DNA of 64,000 bases, from positions 7,023,855 to 7,087,854 of the forward strand of contig OZ038455.1 in NCBI GenBank assembly GCA_964036195.1, written 5' to 3'. Under the pieces are notes generated by a model. That model was not told where the DNA came from and searched no databases. It saw only the letters and a list, made by a program, of their open reading frames with translations. The first letter of the stretch is position 1, and every line of letters starts with the position of its first letter. This DNA comes from Sphaerolaimus hirsutus. Lineage: Eukaryota > Nematoda > Chromadorea > Monhysterida > Sphaerolaimidae. This document shows, piece after piece, positions 1 through 12,800 of the stretch. Position numbers and translations under genes: made by a program.

Positions 1-815
1 TCCTTGAATAAGTCCCTCATGGACATATACTGAAATTGGAACGATACAGAAGTCCCCCGGGGAGTTATTTTTTCCTCAGAATATTTTGAGGGAGGAGTTA
101 AATGAGGGACGAGTGATTGTTTCTTCACGTTCACAACAGGGGGGTGGGTTTCGAGGGGGGGAAGACTTATTTGAGGATTTATTGGTTTACAGTAATTTTT
201 TATACAAAATCGCATGCTTCATCATAACTGGCACGCTTCCTATGTGAGACATAAATGAGTGTGATTGCAGAGTATTTAGGTCCGCATAATGTACAGTCTA
301 TCTATGGGTCCGCCTCTGCTGCCGCGGCTTCCAACGTTTTTGTTGATGTTTTTTTCATTACATTACACTTTTTCATATGTGCCAGATATCAATCTCAATT
401 GATCTAGACGTTGAACTTCAGAAATGTATTTTGTGGCCTTGAATTCCCTGAAAAATTCGAAAAGTATTTTCGAATTTTTGAATTTTCGAATTTTCGAATT
501 TTTTGAAAAATAAATCGATTTTTAAGTGTTTTTTCCAAGGGTGAAATAAAAATTCGAAAATTCCGAAAAAATTCGAAAATTCGAAAACATTTTCGAATTT
601 TCGAATCTTTTTTTGCCATCGTTACTACTCAGGGGGTGAGTAAAAAATAAATACTTTGCGTTTACATATACTTTGAAAAAAGTTACTTTTTAGAACTCTG
701 CTTTGCAGTACTACTCGGAACACCACCTGTCAGTTGTCACATGACCAAATAGCGACCACTCTACTCAGCACTTGTCTGATCTCCATCTACTTGCCACTGG
801 CTGGATTGTCCGCAG
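1..815. other. intron and repeat DNA upstream of first visible exon
   Basis: No convincing coding exon is visible here. Around 60-180 is a degenerate copy of the G-rich hairpin family seen elsewhere (runs of G next to 'tttcgaggg'). Positions 411-625 are an AT-rich repeat made of TTCGAA-type words; a related copy lies inverted at about 25975-26160 and both carry the words 'aaaatcgatttttaag' or close variants. The region is presumably the intron that precedes the exon starting at 816, because the protein coded there clearly begins in mid-domain. Confidence 0.5.
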
Positions 816-3800
816 GCGGCGATCGTGAAGGTGCTGTCCACGTGCAAATACCTGCACGGCATCTGCATCCTTATGAACTCGGCGAACAACGACCGCATGG
901 GCGTGGTCTTCAGGTACTGCTTCAACGAGCTGCTGTGCCAGCTGCACCGCAGCGCCATCGGCAACATCGTGTTCTGCTTCACACGCGGCCGCGGCGTCAT
1001 GTACAGGTGGCAGTGCCAAGCCCTGTAAAGTGTAAAGTAAAGTGTCAAATGTAAAGTCAAATGCAAAGTAAAGTGTCAATCAAAACAAAAGAAAAGATTT
1101 TATTACTGAACTTTGCATGACAATTGACAGTTTACTTTGCACTTGACTTTACATTTGACACTTTACTTTACACTTTACAGGGCTTGGGACTGCCCCCAGG
1201 CCGTCGACGGTCATGCTCAAAGAATACGCGCAGAAGTTGAAGCGGCTGCAGGACATCGAGATCGTGATCAGCGAGCACACGGTCTACTGCATGGACAACG
1301 AGGCGTTCCGCTTCCTGTGCTGCGTGCACCAGGTGCCAGTCCCGCACCCTGGAAAGTATCAAGTAGAGTATCAAGTGTCATGTAAAGTGTCATACAAATT
1401 TGATAAATTGAATGCAGTGGCAAAAGTACAGTAGTCAAATATGTATCATTGACATTTAACATGACATTTGACAGTTAACTTTACACTCTACAGTGTGCGT
1501 GACTGCCCCAGGCTATCGCATTTACTGACGAGGAGCACGATGTGTACAGCAAGAGCTGGGATCTGGCCAAAGCTGAGACATGGCGCATGTTCAAGCACAT
1601 CATGCAATTGGAGGTGCACAAGACCGAGGAGACCGTGTCGCTGCACAGCGCTCGCAGCACCATACTCAAGCTGGCCAATCCCCTGTCGAAAATCACGGAA
1701 AACATCGCCACCAACCAGGTAAATGCGCAATGTTGCAAAATTCATGTAAGATGTGGAGGACTTCAGTTGACTTGCATGTGCGTTCACAGCGATTCACCAA
1801 TGCTTTCTGACGAAATAATACCCCCTCGTTTAACCCCCGCCCCCCAACAAAAAATTTTCCCTCTGAAAAAATAACCCCCCGGGGGGTTATGCGAGGAAAT
1901 ACGGTATGTATAATACAATGTTATATTTTAAAACGATTACATTACCCTGACGCCCTCCAGACAATAATCCAAGAGAAATTGAAAGAAATCGAACGTCTGG
2001 ACAGCAACGACAAGTACTATAGAGCGAAACTGATGATGACACGAGCGGCAGTGGAGACTATTGCAATCGACTTTCCGCGGACGGTGTGCACGCACAACGA
2101 CTGCACCGAGACCAGCTCGTTGCTGAACACCAACGCCACCCAGATCGTGTACAAGACGCACTGCCACGAGCACTGCTACTTGGAGAACGTGCTGCCTGAC
2201 AGAGTGCCCAATGCAGGTGCCCATTCCGCTGGTGGAGAAGTGAAAAACAACAATTTTGACGTGAAAAGTAAAAGTCTAAGAGAAATGTGTACTTTTAACT
2301 TTTTTCTTACAGAATTTGCTTGAATAATCCCCTTTGACGGTAGAAGAGTGGGGATAATAATTCCCCCTTGGATAATTCCACCCTTAAGACCTGTGATCAC
2401 TTTGTTGTATTCAATCTTGAACAAAAGTGGCATCTTACAGAGTTGCGAAAGCGTATTTACACTTACCTGAAATACCCGGGTAAATGGGTACCTAAGCCTA
2501 CGCTTCATAAAATACCCGTACGCTTTCTCACGCTTTCCCGGCCAAAATACCCGGGTACTAAAAGCGTAAAAAAGCTTTTCACATGGTTCAGTTTCACGCT
2601 TTTGAAAAAGCGCAAAACCACAAAAAATAGTGAATGAAACTGCGTACCAAACAAAATGACTGCGTGTGTGCAGTAATGCACTGAAAAATTATGGCACGTG
2701 TACAAATTGTGCCGCAATATAAATGTCTTGTTAATACTGTGTCATCGAGTTAAATCGTGGCTTCAGATTAGAAACTTTGTGGTTGAAAATGGAGTCCTGT
2801 CAGATATTTTACGTTTTTACTAATTTTACTAGTTTCCGTTTTTACCACAAAAATACGCCACTCGTCGAATTTTGTCGCGGCAGAGAATTGTAAATTCCGG
2901 TCCCTTTGCGCTTCTAATTGCGTGCGTAATTAAATAAATAATTGTTTTTATGGTACGGGGATTTTACACGCAAATCAGGAACGGCGCCAGTACCCCTTGG
3001 GGTCCTGACAGTTCCTGAGGACGGACACGGCAACTTACCAATCCCTTTTCGTAACTGCCGCCGGCGGTTTACTTCGATTAATTGTTAATAAGCCGTAATT
3101 AAAGTAAAGCCGAAATTAATAAAATTCAAATTAAAATTTAAGCAGTTAGTATGCTTCAGGGGGGCCAAGTTGGATTCACGGGAACTTTATTTAGCAATAT
3201 ATCAGAGTCAATTTCACAATAGCTCAAGTGAGTCGTATAGCCTCTAGTGGGTGAAAAAATGTAAAATCAGCACGTTTTATAATCACCAAAAATCTACCAT
3301 AAGCGAAATGAATACTAAATCAGAGACACAACAATTAACCGTGATGAGCGAAATATAAGGCGAATTCAATGATCACTGGAAAACTGTTAACATAGCTTAC
3401 AAGGCACAAGTAATTTAATTAAATGCGGGAAAAATAACTAATTAAATAAACGGGTGCAAACGTGAATTAAACCAGACTTGGAGTAACTGCGATTATCAAT
3501 GACGTAATTAAAATGCAAATTATCTCAAAGGTGAGTGTCATAAACTGGGTTTCTATTCAGCGGTTACGGTACAGTCCAGAGCAGGTGGTGTGACACGTGT
3601 TATCAACCTGCGCCCCTTTAGGTGAAAATATTTTATAGCGCGCCCGACCAAGGCCACAGAAAGAACGCTCATTTGCGGGGGTTGTTCAAGGTTATTGCAT
3701 TGCCGGGTAAGGGTTGGAACTTCGGGTCTGAACACACGCCACAAAACACTAGCACTTGCGAGTTCACCAATCACCCTGGGTGATGGGAATAATTAATTGG

Positions 3801-6800
3801 CACTGCTGTGCTCTTCACTGTTAACTGTGCTCTGCATGTGTCTTGCAGTCGCATGCCGACAATAATTGCCGTTTGCCACTTTTCCACCCATTACCTAGTC
3901 CTAAATAAAAATGCACTTGGTCGGGGAATTTTCTGAATGTTATCTATCGGGGCGGCTAAGCATTTAACAGAGTCAACACCTTTTAGCTTAACCAGAAACA
4001 TTTGAGCCTTTCTAACCCATTCCCAGACACTGCACCCTTTTTGACCAAAAATGTAAACTTGATAAAACCTAAAAATTATAACATTCGAAAGTACATATTG
4101 GGAAATGCATTTAAAAAAGAAAACGAAAGTAGTCACTTAATTAACTAACAATGCGGGTAACCTAATTAGCTTAATTAATAAAACATGAAATGAAAAAATT
4201 AGCATCACACGGGAAGTAATTACGTAATTAACGGAAAAGAAAATAATTAATAAATTCATGGCCGCAGTAGTGTCCATTCGGGCGTACCGTCCTGGGGCTG
4301 CGGCTTCGTTGGCGGATTTGCAGTGCACAGCGAACCGCACGTTCACTGTGACTTCCCTGTGCACCGCGGGTCGTCATTCGGTCACACATGGTCGTTCTCG
4401 AGTCGTCGGAGTGTCTGCACAGAATTGTCGTTACGTTTTTACGCATGATTGGCTAGCCATATTTCCACCTACAATCCCACCAGCCATTAATTTTTTACCT
4501 CCGGGCTAAAAACGACATGTTCAGAAAAAGTGTTTTGCGCCGTTTTTTGGTTATTCAAAAGTCATGCCTTCTCTGCATTTTTCAGTGGACGGCTGTGGCA
4601 GTCACATGCCCTGGGGGTGCAAATATGGCTCGTCTTCATTTGAATTATGGCATCAGCTTTCTGCCGTGCCGGCTTTTTGTGCTCGAAACTTCGAAATTTT
4701 GGTTCCCGCTCAGGGCTCGATGTGAGAAAAAGTTTTTTCTTTTGGAAACTAATTAATCAGACTACTAATCGGTGTTATTTCACAGCATCGTGCCACTGTT
4801 GGATGGGCAGTTTGGAATCAACATTCAAGTTACCTGCTCGACCGACATGTCGCAGTCTGTGCGTGTGAAAATTGATCGTCGACAAGATTTTCTAATTGTT
4901 TTCATGGAATATTAACAAGTTTGTCTTTTTAATTACTGATTTTTTGTTACAGAGTTGTCTGTTTCTCCTGATGACGAAAGTTGTGCATGAATTATTACAC
5001 CTTAAAACTTTTATAATTGGTTTAGGCCAAAAGTTGTTTTGTATCAATTTTCACAATTACCATTTTCCATGTGGTGTTCTACCTGTTGCGCTGGAGCCTC
5101 CTCCGGTGGCAGTGGGATGGCCTCGACCGCGTCGTGGTGCTCGGGCGGCGGCGAGGGGGGCTCGGCTACGTTCTGCAGTGCCATGGCCGCCATGTCGTTG
5201 CTAATGGGGGAATATTCTTCATTAGGGCGGTAAACTGGCTCGACAACGGGCACCACTTCCTCCAACACCGGCACACCTTCCTCCCGCGCGTCTGCGGAGG
5301 AGTCAGAGCCCGCGGTGGCGGTTTCAATATCGGATAGACATTCCGCCTGCAGTTCTTCTTCAAGGGCCGGGTATCTATCCGGTCCGACTAGTTCTTTCAA
5401 GTCAGCCCGCGGGCGCCATTCCGGTGGCCAAAACCCCAACACGTTTCCCCAGATTTGGCCTGATTCGTACGAGTAAATCCGGTCGGCTTTGTGCTCGACC
5501 GTCAGAAACCGGTGGAAAAAGGTTGACCACAACATGGTCTCGGCATTGGCCACCACGATGCGCACACATTTGGCGCGGGAGGTGGCTACGTTTCCCCGGG
5601 GCAACTCCGCTACAAATCCAACTCTACCGTACGCCTTCTTGGGATCGGCATCCAGCTGGGCGGAGTCGGTTGGCGGGCTGCCGCGCACGCAGGAAATGAT
5701 GACCACTTCCGCTTCACGGGCCTGTGCTTTGTCGGCGGTAATTACGCGGGTGGCCCAGTAGGCCGCGTCGTGTTCTGTATGGGCTACTAGTCGACTGATT
5801 AGGGCGCGCGCCTGCGCCGCATAAAAGCACACAATTAGCAAACTAGCGGGATCTGTGAGATCTGCCCAGGGCAGGGTGGGATCTTCTTTCACCGTGGCCA
5901 CGAGGTAATCGTACAGGTGCAGGATGATGCGCAGCTCCTTCTTGTTGATAATGGACATGCCCTCTTTTGATTCGCAGCCCTGGTGCACCAACGTCGATGA
6001 CAGCATGACGCCATCCTCGAAGTCGCCAGGTGCGGGCAACATGGTGGCGCCGTGCGCTGCGGTGTCGTTGTAGGCGCGTAGCAGTCCATTGTACGCCGCC
6101 ACAGAGTTAGCCTGAATGAGCTGGCGATGCCCGCGGAACACTGTTTCCAAGTGAACCACGGGACATAGTTGATATTGTGTGAGCCTATCAATGAGGGTGG
6201 GGTCGGGTTTCAGGACAGGCTCCACCCAGTCTTGCACGCGAATCATACGCGTCAGCTGTTTACTGTCTCCAAATAGAAGTAGCATGCCGTTCACTGGGAG
6301 CTGAGCCGCCTGAACCACGCTAATTACGGCAGCGTCAGACGCCAAAGACGCTTCGTCAACAATTACCGCACACGCAGTCACACTTTTTATACGGGCGTCG
6401 TGGGTGGAGTCTAAAGTGACATGGATTTGACCGGGCTGCACCACTTCCAAGAACACCCGGTGCAGCCTGACCATAGCCCTGACATATTTAGACAGCGCCC
6501 TACGCAGTACCTTACCCCAAAATCCCTGGTCAGCTAAACTAGCCTCACCAGCCCGGGCGCCCGCCACGCCTGCCTCGAAGTCATCGAATGGCTGCTCGTC
6601 TCCATCTTCGGCGGTGAGAAATGGCACCTGTTCGGTCAGCTGCGCACGTATAACGGCGTCGTTCACGCAGTTGTTGATAATTTCGTCCACCAGCTCGTAG
6701 TCCTTCTTGTTGCCGTCGTACTTCTCCAGCGCTGCCGTCCATTCGGGGCTGAGGCGGACGATGTTGTGGCCGGTTCGCTGTGCTAGGGTGTGCAGGGTTG

Positions 6801-9800
6801 GCAATTGGGTCGCGGGGGTGGTATTATAAGTGGGGTCAGTTTCCCACATGGGGCTCAAAACGCGCACCGGAAATGCCGCTCTTAATTTCAAAAATTCTTC
6901 AAAACCCTCCAGTTTTTTCATTTCAGAAAATGGCGTATCAGCCATAGCGGTCCATTTCGCGCGCTCCCGCAACAAAACTTCCAAAGCCCCAAAAATATCC
7001 CGCTGCCCTAATTTATTCAGATTGGTCAGGGCCCTGCGCGCGCCTTCGTCGGCCGCCGAGTTGACCGTGCACGTGATGAGCGTCGAATGGTATTTGGCGT
7101 TCGGCTGCTTGTCCGATGGCAAGTCGGAGCCCGCGCGCACCCTGGGTCTCGAGTTATAATAATTATAGCCGCGTGAACACACATACGCCAGTTGATTTTG
7201 TGTGGTCGTCTTCCCGGACCCGAAAGGCGAGTCACACATAATCAAAAGGGGTTTGCGCATTCGCACGGCTGTGATCACAGCTCCTAAAACTTCTACCTGC
7301 CCCTGCTGCGGCAAAAACTCACCTAATTTGGCCTGAATCATTTGTTCGTTTTTTCCTCTGAACAATGATTCGTACAACTCATTAGCCTCGCGGCTAATTA
7401 GCGCCCAGTCAGTTTCGTCATCCAGCAGACGCAAATTCAATATCACAGCTAATTGGATTTGCGCCTCCAGGGTGAGTACTTTTGACCCCTGAACCACTTT
7501 TGGCACCCAGCCGACCGGCGCTTTGTTCAGGGCGGCTTGCAGTGACCGCATGGTTCGGTCATAATTGGGCGAGTCGTTTGAGCCGCGCACCATGTCTCTT
7601 CCACTCTCCAGAGTACGGGGCAGTGCTGACTGCGACGCCGCCATGTCCAACTTCGCATGCAGCATTGTAGTGGTTGGCTCTGATTCCACACTGGTAATTC
7701 TGACTGATAGATTGGGGCTGCCCGCCACTGGTTTGTCTTCGTCTGGTCTGGCCAGCACCAAGCTCAACACTGACATGGGCGTCGCCTGGTTCAACAGCTG
7801 TGTCTGCGTATTCACCTGCTCCAGCAGACGAACGCGCTGCTCTTCTGGTCCTTCGAAAGTGTCAGCTTGTAATTCTTCTGGGTCCGGGCGGCGCACCATA
7901 ATGTCGCATGCAGTGCCCTGCGGCGTGTGCTCCCAGAACACATGTGCACACACATCGGTTGCGCGTTTCGCCCGAAACCGCAAAAATGACTCGTTATAGC
8001 AGTGGGCCGCTGCTAAAATACCCAATTTATACCTGAGAAATGCGTCCATGTTGTCTCGGTTCTCTGTGTCCGGCTGGATGCCCGTTGTGCTGATGTCCTC
8101 GGCTGTGGCGACCTGCAGCCCGTACGCATGGCCGTAGAATTCGTCGCCAAACACGTCCAGATCATTCAAGTCTTGATACTCGACGTGGGCCAGCCCCAAC
8201 TGTCCAGCACTCAAATTTTCCACTCTGCTGTCACTCACATATTCTCTGTGTAAAATGACCAACTTTTCCGGCCCGGCATCGCCCCGCTCCGCCGCGCCCA
8301 GCGGTTCCAGATTTTTGTAATTCGACGGCGTGAAGGCCGCTCGCAGCCGCGCCGTTTTCCAGTCGCTCGTATAGGGCTGGTAGCCGGAAGTGTCGCCACG
8401 CGTCAATGTACGTGCCGCTTGAGTGACGCGCCGCGTGCCCTGCGTACTCACTACCACTGGGGCGGCAACGTTTAAGGGGCACTTTGTCTGATTACCCCAT
8501 ATCGCGACGCCGGTGAACTCCCAGTACCTTGGATTTTCTATTTTCTGTGCGATTGCGGTCGCCGAGAAACGCATTCCGTGGCGCACCAGGGGCAGAAACA
8601 TCGAAGGGTGTTGTTTCTGAATTCTCGCGCACAAATCCACCAGCTGGGTGGTCCGTTTGTCCCTGGCCGCCTTGGCCCGCTTATTTGAATAGTAAAAATA
8701 CGGGTAAGCCTCATCCGCATTCACCCACTGCTCATTTTCGCTGAGTATCGCCATCGTTTGCTCAGAAATTCTCACATGGCACTGATACTCAACATGCCCG
8801 TCGGCGCCCGAGTCAATATACACTCTATCTACCCAACCTTCGAATTTCCCTCTGCTGGGGTAGATTTCCGGTCCATTTTGCATCTGCTGCGCGCGGTAAA
8901 GTTGTCGCGGGGGAATGGTTCCACCGCCGCAGGCGCCATGTGTATTTGTCTCCTTGGATTTGATGGGTCTGCACCTTCAAATGGGCGTTTGCGAGAGGCC
9001 GAAGCCATTATAACATAACAATGTGATAAAAATAATTGGTTGCGAAAGTTTAATGAACGGGGAAAGCAATAAAAACTCGTGCGGTCCAGTTGCCCGTGGG
9101 CAAAAGGGGTGCACGAGCTTCCTAAAAACACACACACACTTTCACACACACATCACACCTGTTATACCTGGTTCTGTGTTGCTCGATGCGACGGCGATGG
9201 TCGTAACGGCTAATTAATCAGCTAATTAATCAATTTTAGTTGTCGCCGTATAATTCACTGTAAGAAGGGGGGATTAAATATTCACTGGTTGCTTTGCAAC
9301 GATCTGCATGAACTACATATATTTTCTTATTAATATTGTTGAACAAAGTCACTAATGGGTGGGCATAATCAATGCACTCATACGGGCCAATAAAGCGAGG
9401 CGCGAATTTCTTACTAGGGCCCGTCAACTGAGTAATACGCAGCGTGTATACGCGTACCGCTTGCCCGCGTTGCACATTCAATCGGCGCGCACGGCGATTG
9501 GCGTAAAATTGCTCTTTTTGCTGCGCCTTTGCTAGAGCGGTGTGCGCTGCTTCGCGTGCTGTGGTCAGACGCGCGCCTAATTCATTTATAAGAGCGCGCT
9601 TATGCGGCAATGAGGGCAATGCCTCGGTGTCAGGGGGAGGCTCGATCATACGTTCCCACATGGACGCAGCAGGCTTGCCAAATAGCAACGCATAGGGGGT
9701 GGTTTGCAAGGAAGGGTGTTTCGATGTATTGTACGCGTGTACAGCGGCTCCTAAATGTATGTCCCAATCGTCATGTGTACGATTTACGTAGTGTGATACT

Positions 9801-12800
9801 ATTTCCATCAGAACACCATTCCTCCGTTCCACCATTCCGTTGCTCTTGGGGGTGTACGCAAATGATGTATGTTGGGTCGCGTTCAAATATTGTAAAAGCT
9901 TGGCAAAAGTGCCCTCGGTAAAGCTAGGGGCGTTATCACTGAGTATAATGGCCGGCACACTAAATATAGGCAAAATGTGCAACAAAAATGCAAATGATAC
10001 TGTGTCTTGTTTTATGTCGGGAACGGGCACAGCAATTCCAAAACGTGTGCACTGATCAACAAATACTAACACATGTCGGTTTCTGCGTTTCGTGGTTAGT
10101 AAAGGTCCTATTGCGTCTACTGCTATCACATCACCTGGCCTTTTGGCTACCTGGCGGCACACCATTTGAGTTCGCATTGCCGCTCTGAGACCTTTCTTGG
10201 CGTTGCACGAAGGGCAGGTGGCAACCCAGCGCGCACTTTCTGGCCGCATTCCTGGAAACCACGCGAATTCCTGTAATCTTTCAAATGTTTTTATTATTCC
10301 TAAATGGCCCGCCGTGGGGTGATTGTGAGCTAATTCTAACACAAATGGAACTAATTCCGATGGAATACACACTGGGTCGTATAATTGTACACCTGGTATC
10401 TGGGACGTTCCCGCTTGTCGGCGTAATAAACCGTATTGATCAATAAAATACGGCGCGGCGCTGTAAAAATTATCTGCGCGACACACTTCTATAGTTGTGG
10501 CTATGTACGGTTCTTCTGCTTGTAGCCGTTTCAACTTATCAACCGGGGTCATGGGAGGTAGTGCCATGATTGTACTGCGCTTAGTTGCACCCGTTAAACC
10601 CGAAGCAACTCCATTTCCGGCTCCTGAACCACCAGCCATTGTTCCAGTTCCAGGCGCTTCCGCATTCCGCTGCCGCTCTCGCAGCCCGGGTGACTCCGCC
10701 TCTTTTCGCCCGCGCGTTCGGTCGCTGATTGGTCGCAGTAACTCCGCCTCCTCGTTTACGCCGCTTCGTTCGCTGATTGGCTGGTACGCTGCTCTGCTCG
10801 CCGCAGCTACCGTAACCTGCTTATCGTGCGGGATAGCGATTTCACGGCACGTAACTTGTGCGGACTGCTCAAAAGCCTCATCCAGGTCCTTTTTCTCGTC
10901 GAATACCACTGGCGCGTCTTGTCTTCTAGATAATGCATCTGCTAATTCGTTGCTTTTTCCCCTCAAGTGTTTGAACGTGATTTGGTACGGCGTAATTGCT
11001 AGAGCGAACTTGTGTAACATGGCGTGCGGGGTAGTCTCTAAATTAGGATTCTTTACCCACGAAATACTCTTGGCGTCAGTCCAAACTTCAAAGGGCCGTC
11101 CCGCCAGATAACAATGCCAGTTACGTATACTTTCGTAGATTGCACATGCTTCCAGTGAAATTGCTGGCCATTTGCTTTGGGTTGCACCTAACTTCCGGCT
11201 GTAAAAGGCACATGCATGTAGTATTTTCTCGTCCTCTGCTCGTTGTGCCAGCACGCCTGCTACGGCGATTTTAGAGGCGTCCGTGATAATTATAAACATA
11301 CGTTTAGGATCGGGAAATTGTAAACATGGGCTTCCCAACAATGCTTCCTTGAGCTTATGGAAAGCTTCCAGTGCCTTGGGTTTCGCTGTCAAATCCACCG
11401 GGGTGTCACTATTGTAATTTTCTCTTGGTCCTGTACGCGTGAGATTTGACAAAGGTACAGCTAACTCTGCGCATCTGTGAATCATGCGTCTGAAAAAACC
11501 GATAGCTCCCAGAAAACCCTTGACCTCTTTTACGGTAGTGGGTACTGGCCAGTCCTGAATTATGTGTCGTTTATCATCCGGTACGCACACGCCGTCACGG
11601 CCAATCATAAATCCTAAAAAGCGTACAGCTGTGACGCGTGCGAAAAAACACTTTTTTGGGCTAATTTTGAAATTATTCCTAATTAATCTTTCCAACACCT
11701 GCCCTATGTCATATAAATGTGTTTCCCAGGTTGCACTATAAATCAGTAAATTGTCGATGTATAATAACACATTTCGATGTATTAATCCGGCCATAGCTAA
11801 TTCAAAACAGCGCTGCGCTAAACTGGGTGAGCATTTTAATCCCATTGGTAAACGTTTCAGTTGTAATTGTCCAAAAACATTTCTAAATGACGTAATGTGT
11901 CGATCATCTGGATGCAAAGCAATGTTATAGAAAGCTTGATTTATGTCGGCACTGCTAAAAATACTTGCAGCTACATAAAGATTCGACTGTTTCATCTAAG
12001 CGGGGTAATGGGAATTGGGGAGCGTGCAAAACAGCGTTCAGGCGTCTGTAGTCAATTACCATCCGCTTTGATCCATCCGGTTTGGATACCACCAACGTGG
12101 GGGCACAATACGGGCTCGTACTGGGTTCCACGATGTCGTGCTTGATGAGGCATCTCAAATGATTTTCTAAATATTGCTGATCATCCAGACTCAACCGGTA
12201 CATTCTGCATGCAATTGGTTTTTTGTCCACTAATTGCAACCGGTAGTCCACTAATTCGCTGTAGCCGATGTCATACTTATGTCGGGCAAAAGCTTCTTTA
12301 TACTGCAAAATCACCTTTTTCAGTTCCTCTCTGCGTTCGTCCGTCAATGTTTCTGGCACAGTGAATTCCATCACGTGTCCATCTGGACATGCAACTTGCA
12401 GTGGGGGTCCTAATTTGTCTTCGGCTACTTTGGGGGGACGTTCAGTCGCTTGAACCTGTCGACACACATCTCTGTCATAGCACTGCTTCACCCATTCAGC
12501 GGGGGGGTCTCCAGGTTTCACTTTTAGCACACAGTCCACTGGTTCGACCACCGCAATGCGCTGTCCTACCTGTAGCACTACGGGCTGATTTCGTACATTT
12601 GCACATCTCACCTGAAACACAGGGGCACTAGTTTCATAGGCCGCTGAAGCAGCCATAACGCCACAGCGTTCGCCTACCGTATCCAATCCCATGACCGTAA
12701 ATAACTTTTCATCCATGGGGGCAGATAATTTCGCCGTCACTAGCGCTTCATGTCTAGCCAGAATTTCTATTTTTTTGTTCACAATGGCGTAAATTCTGCG

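Noticed and set aside
404..619. Minus-strand frame with FRIFEFFRNF-like repeats
   Set aside because: Made of TTCGAA palindromic repeats also present near 26000; no coding character.
1021..1185. GTAAAG...TTTACAG as the splice sites of the first introner
   Set aside because: Splicing there would add transposon end sequence and shift the frame of the conserved protein; the outer GTGGCAG/CCCCCAG sites keep the frame and family alignment.
3553..3774. 73-codon minus-strand frame present in both LTRs
   Set aside because: It spans the LTR TATA box and has no recognisable features; its presence in both LTRs follows from their identity.
8829..9149. Frame beginning MCESVCVFLG as a separate gene upstream of the helicase
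   Set aside because: The first part is low-complexity leader sequence. Only the segment from the ATG at 9008 looks possible, and it is listed as an uncertain leader frame.
10497..11111. Plus-strand frame of 204 codons inside the retroelement
   Set aside because: Shadow of the RNase H-integrase linker on the minus strand, which has recognisable domains on both sides.
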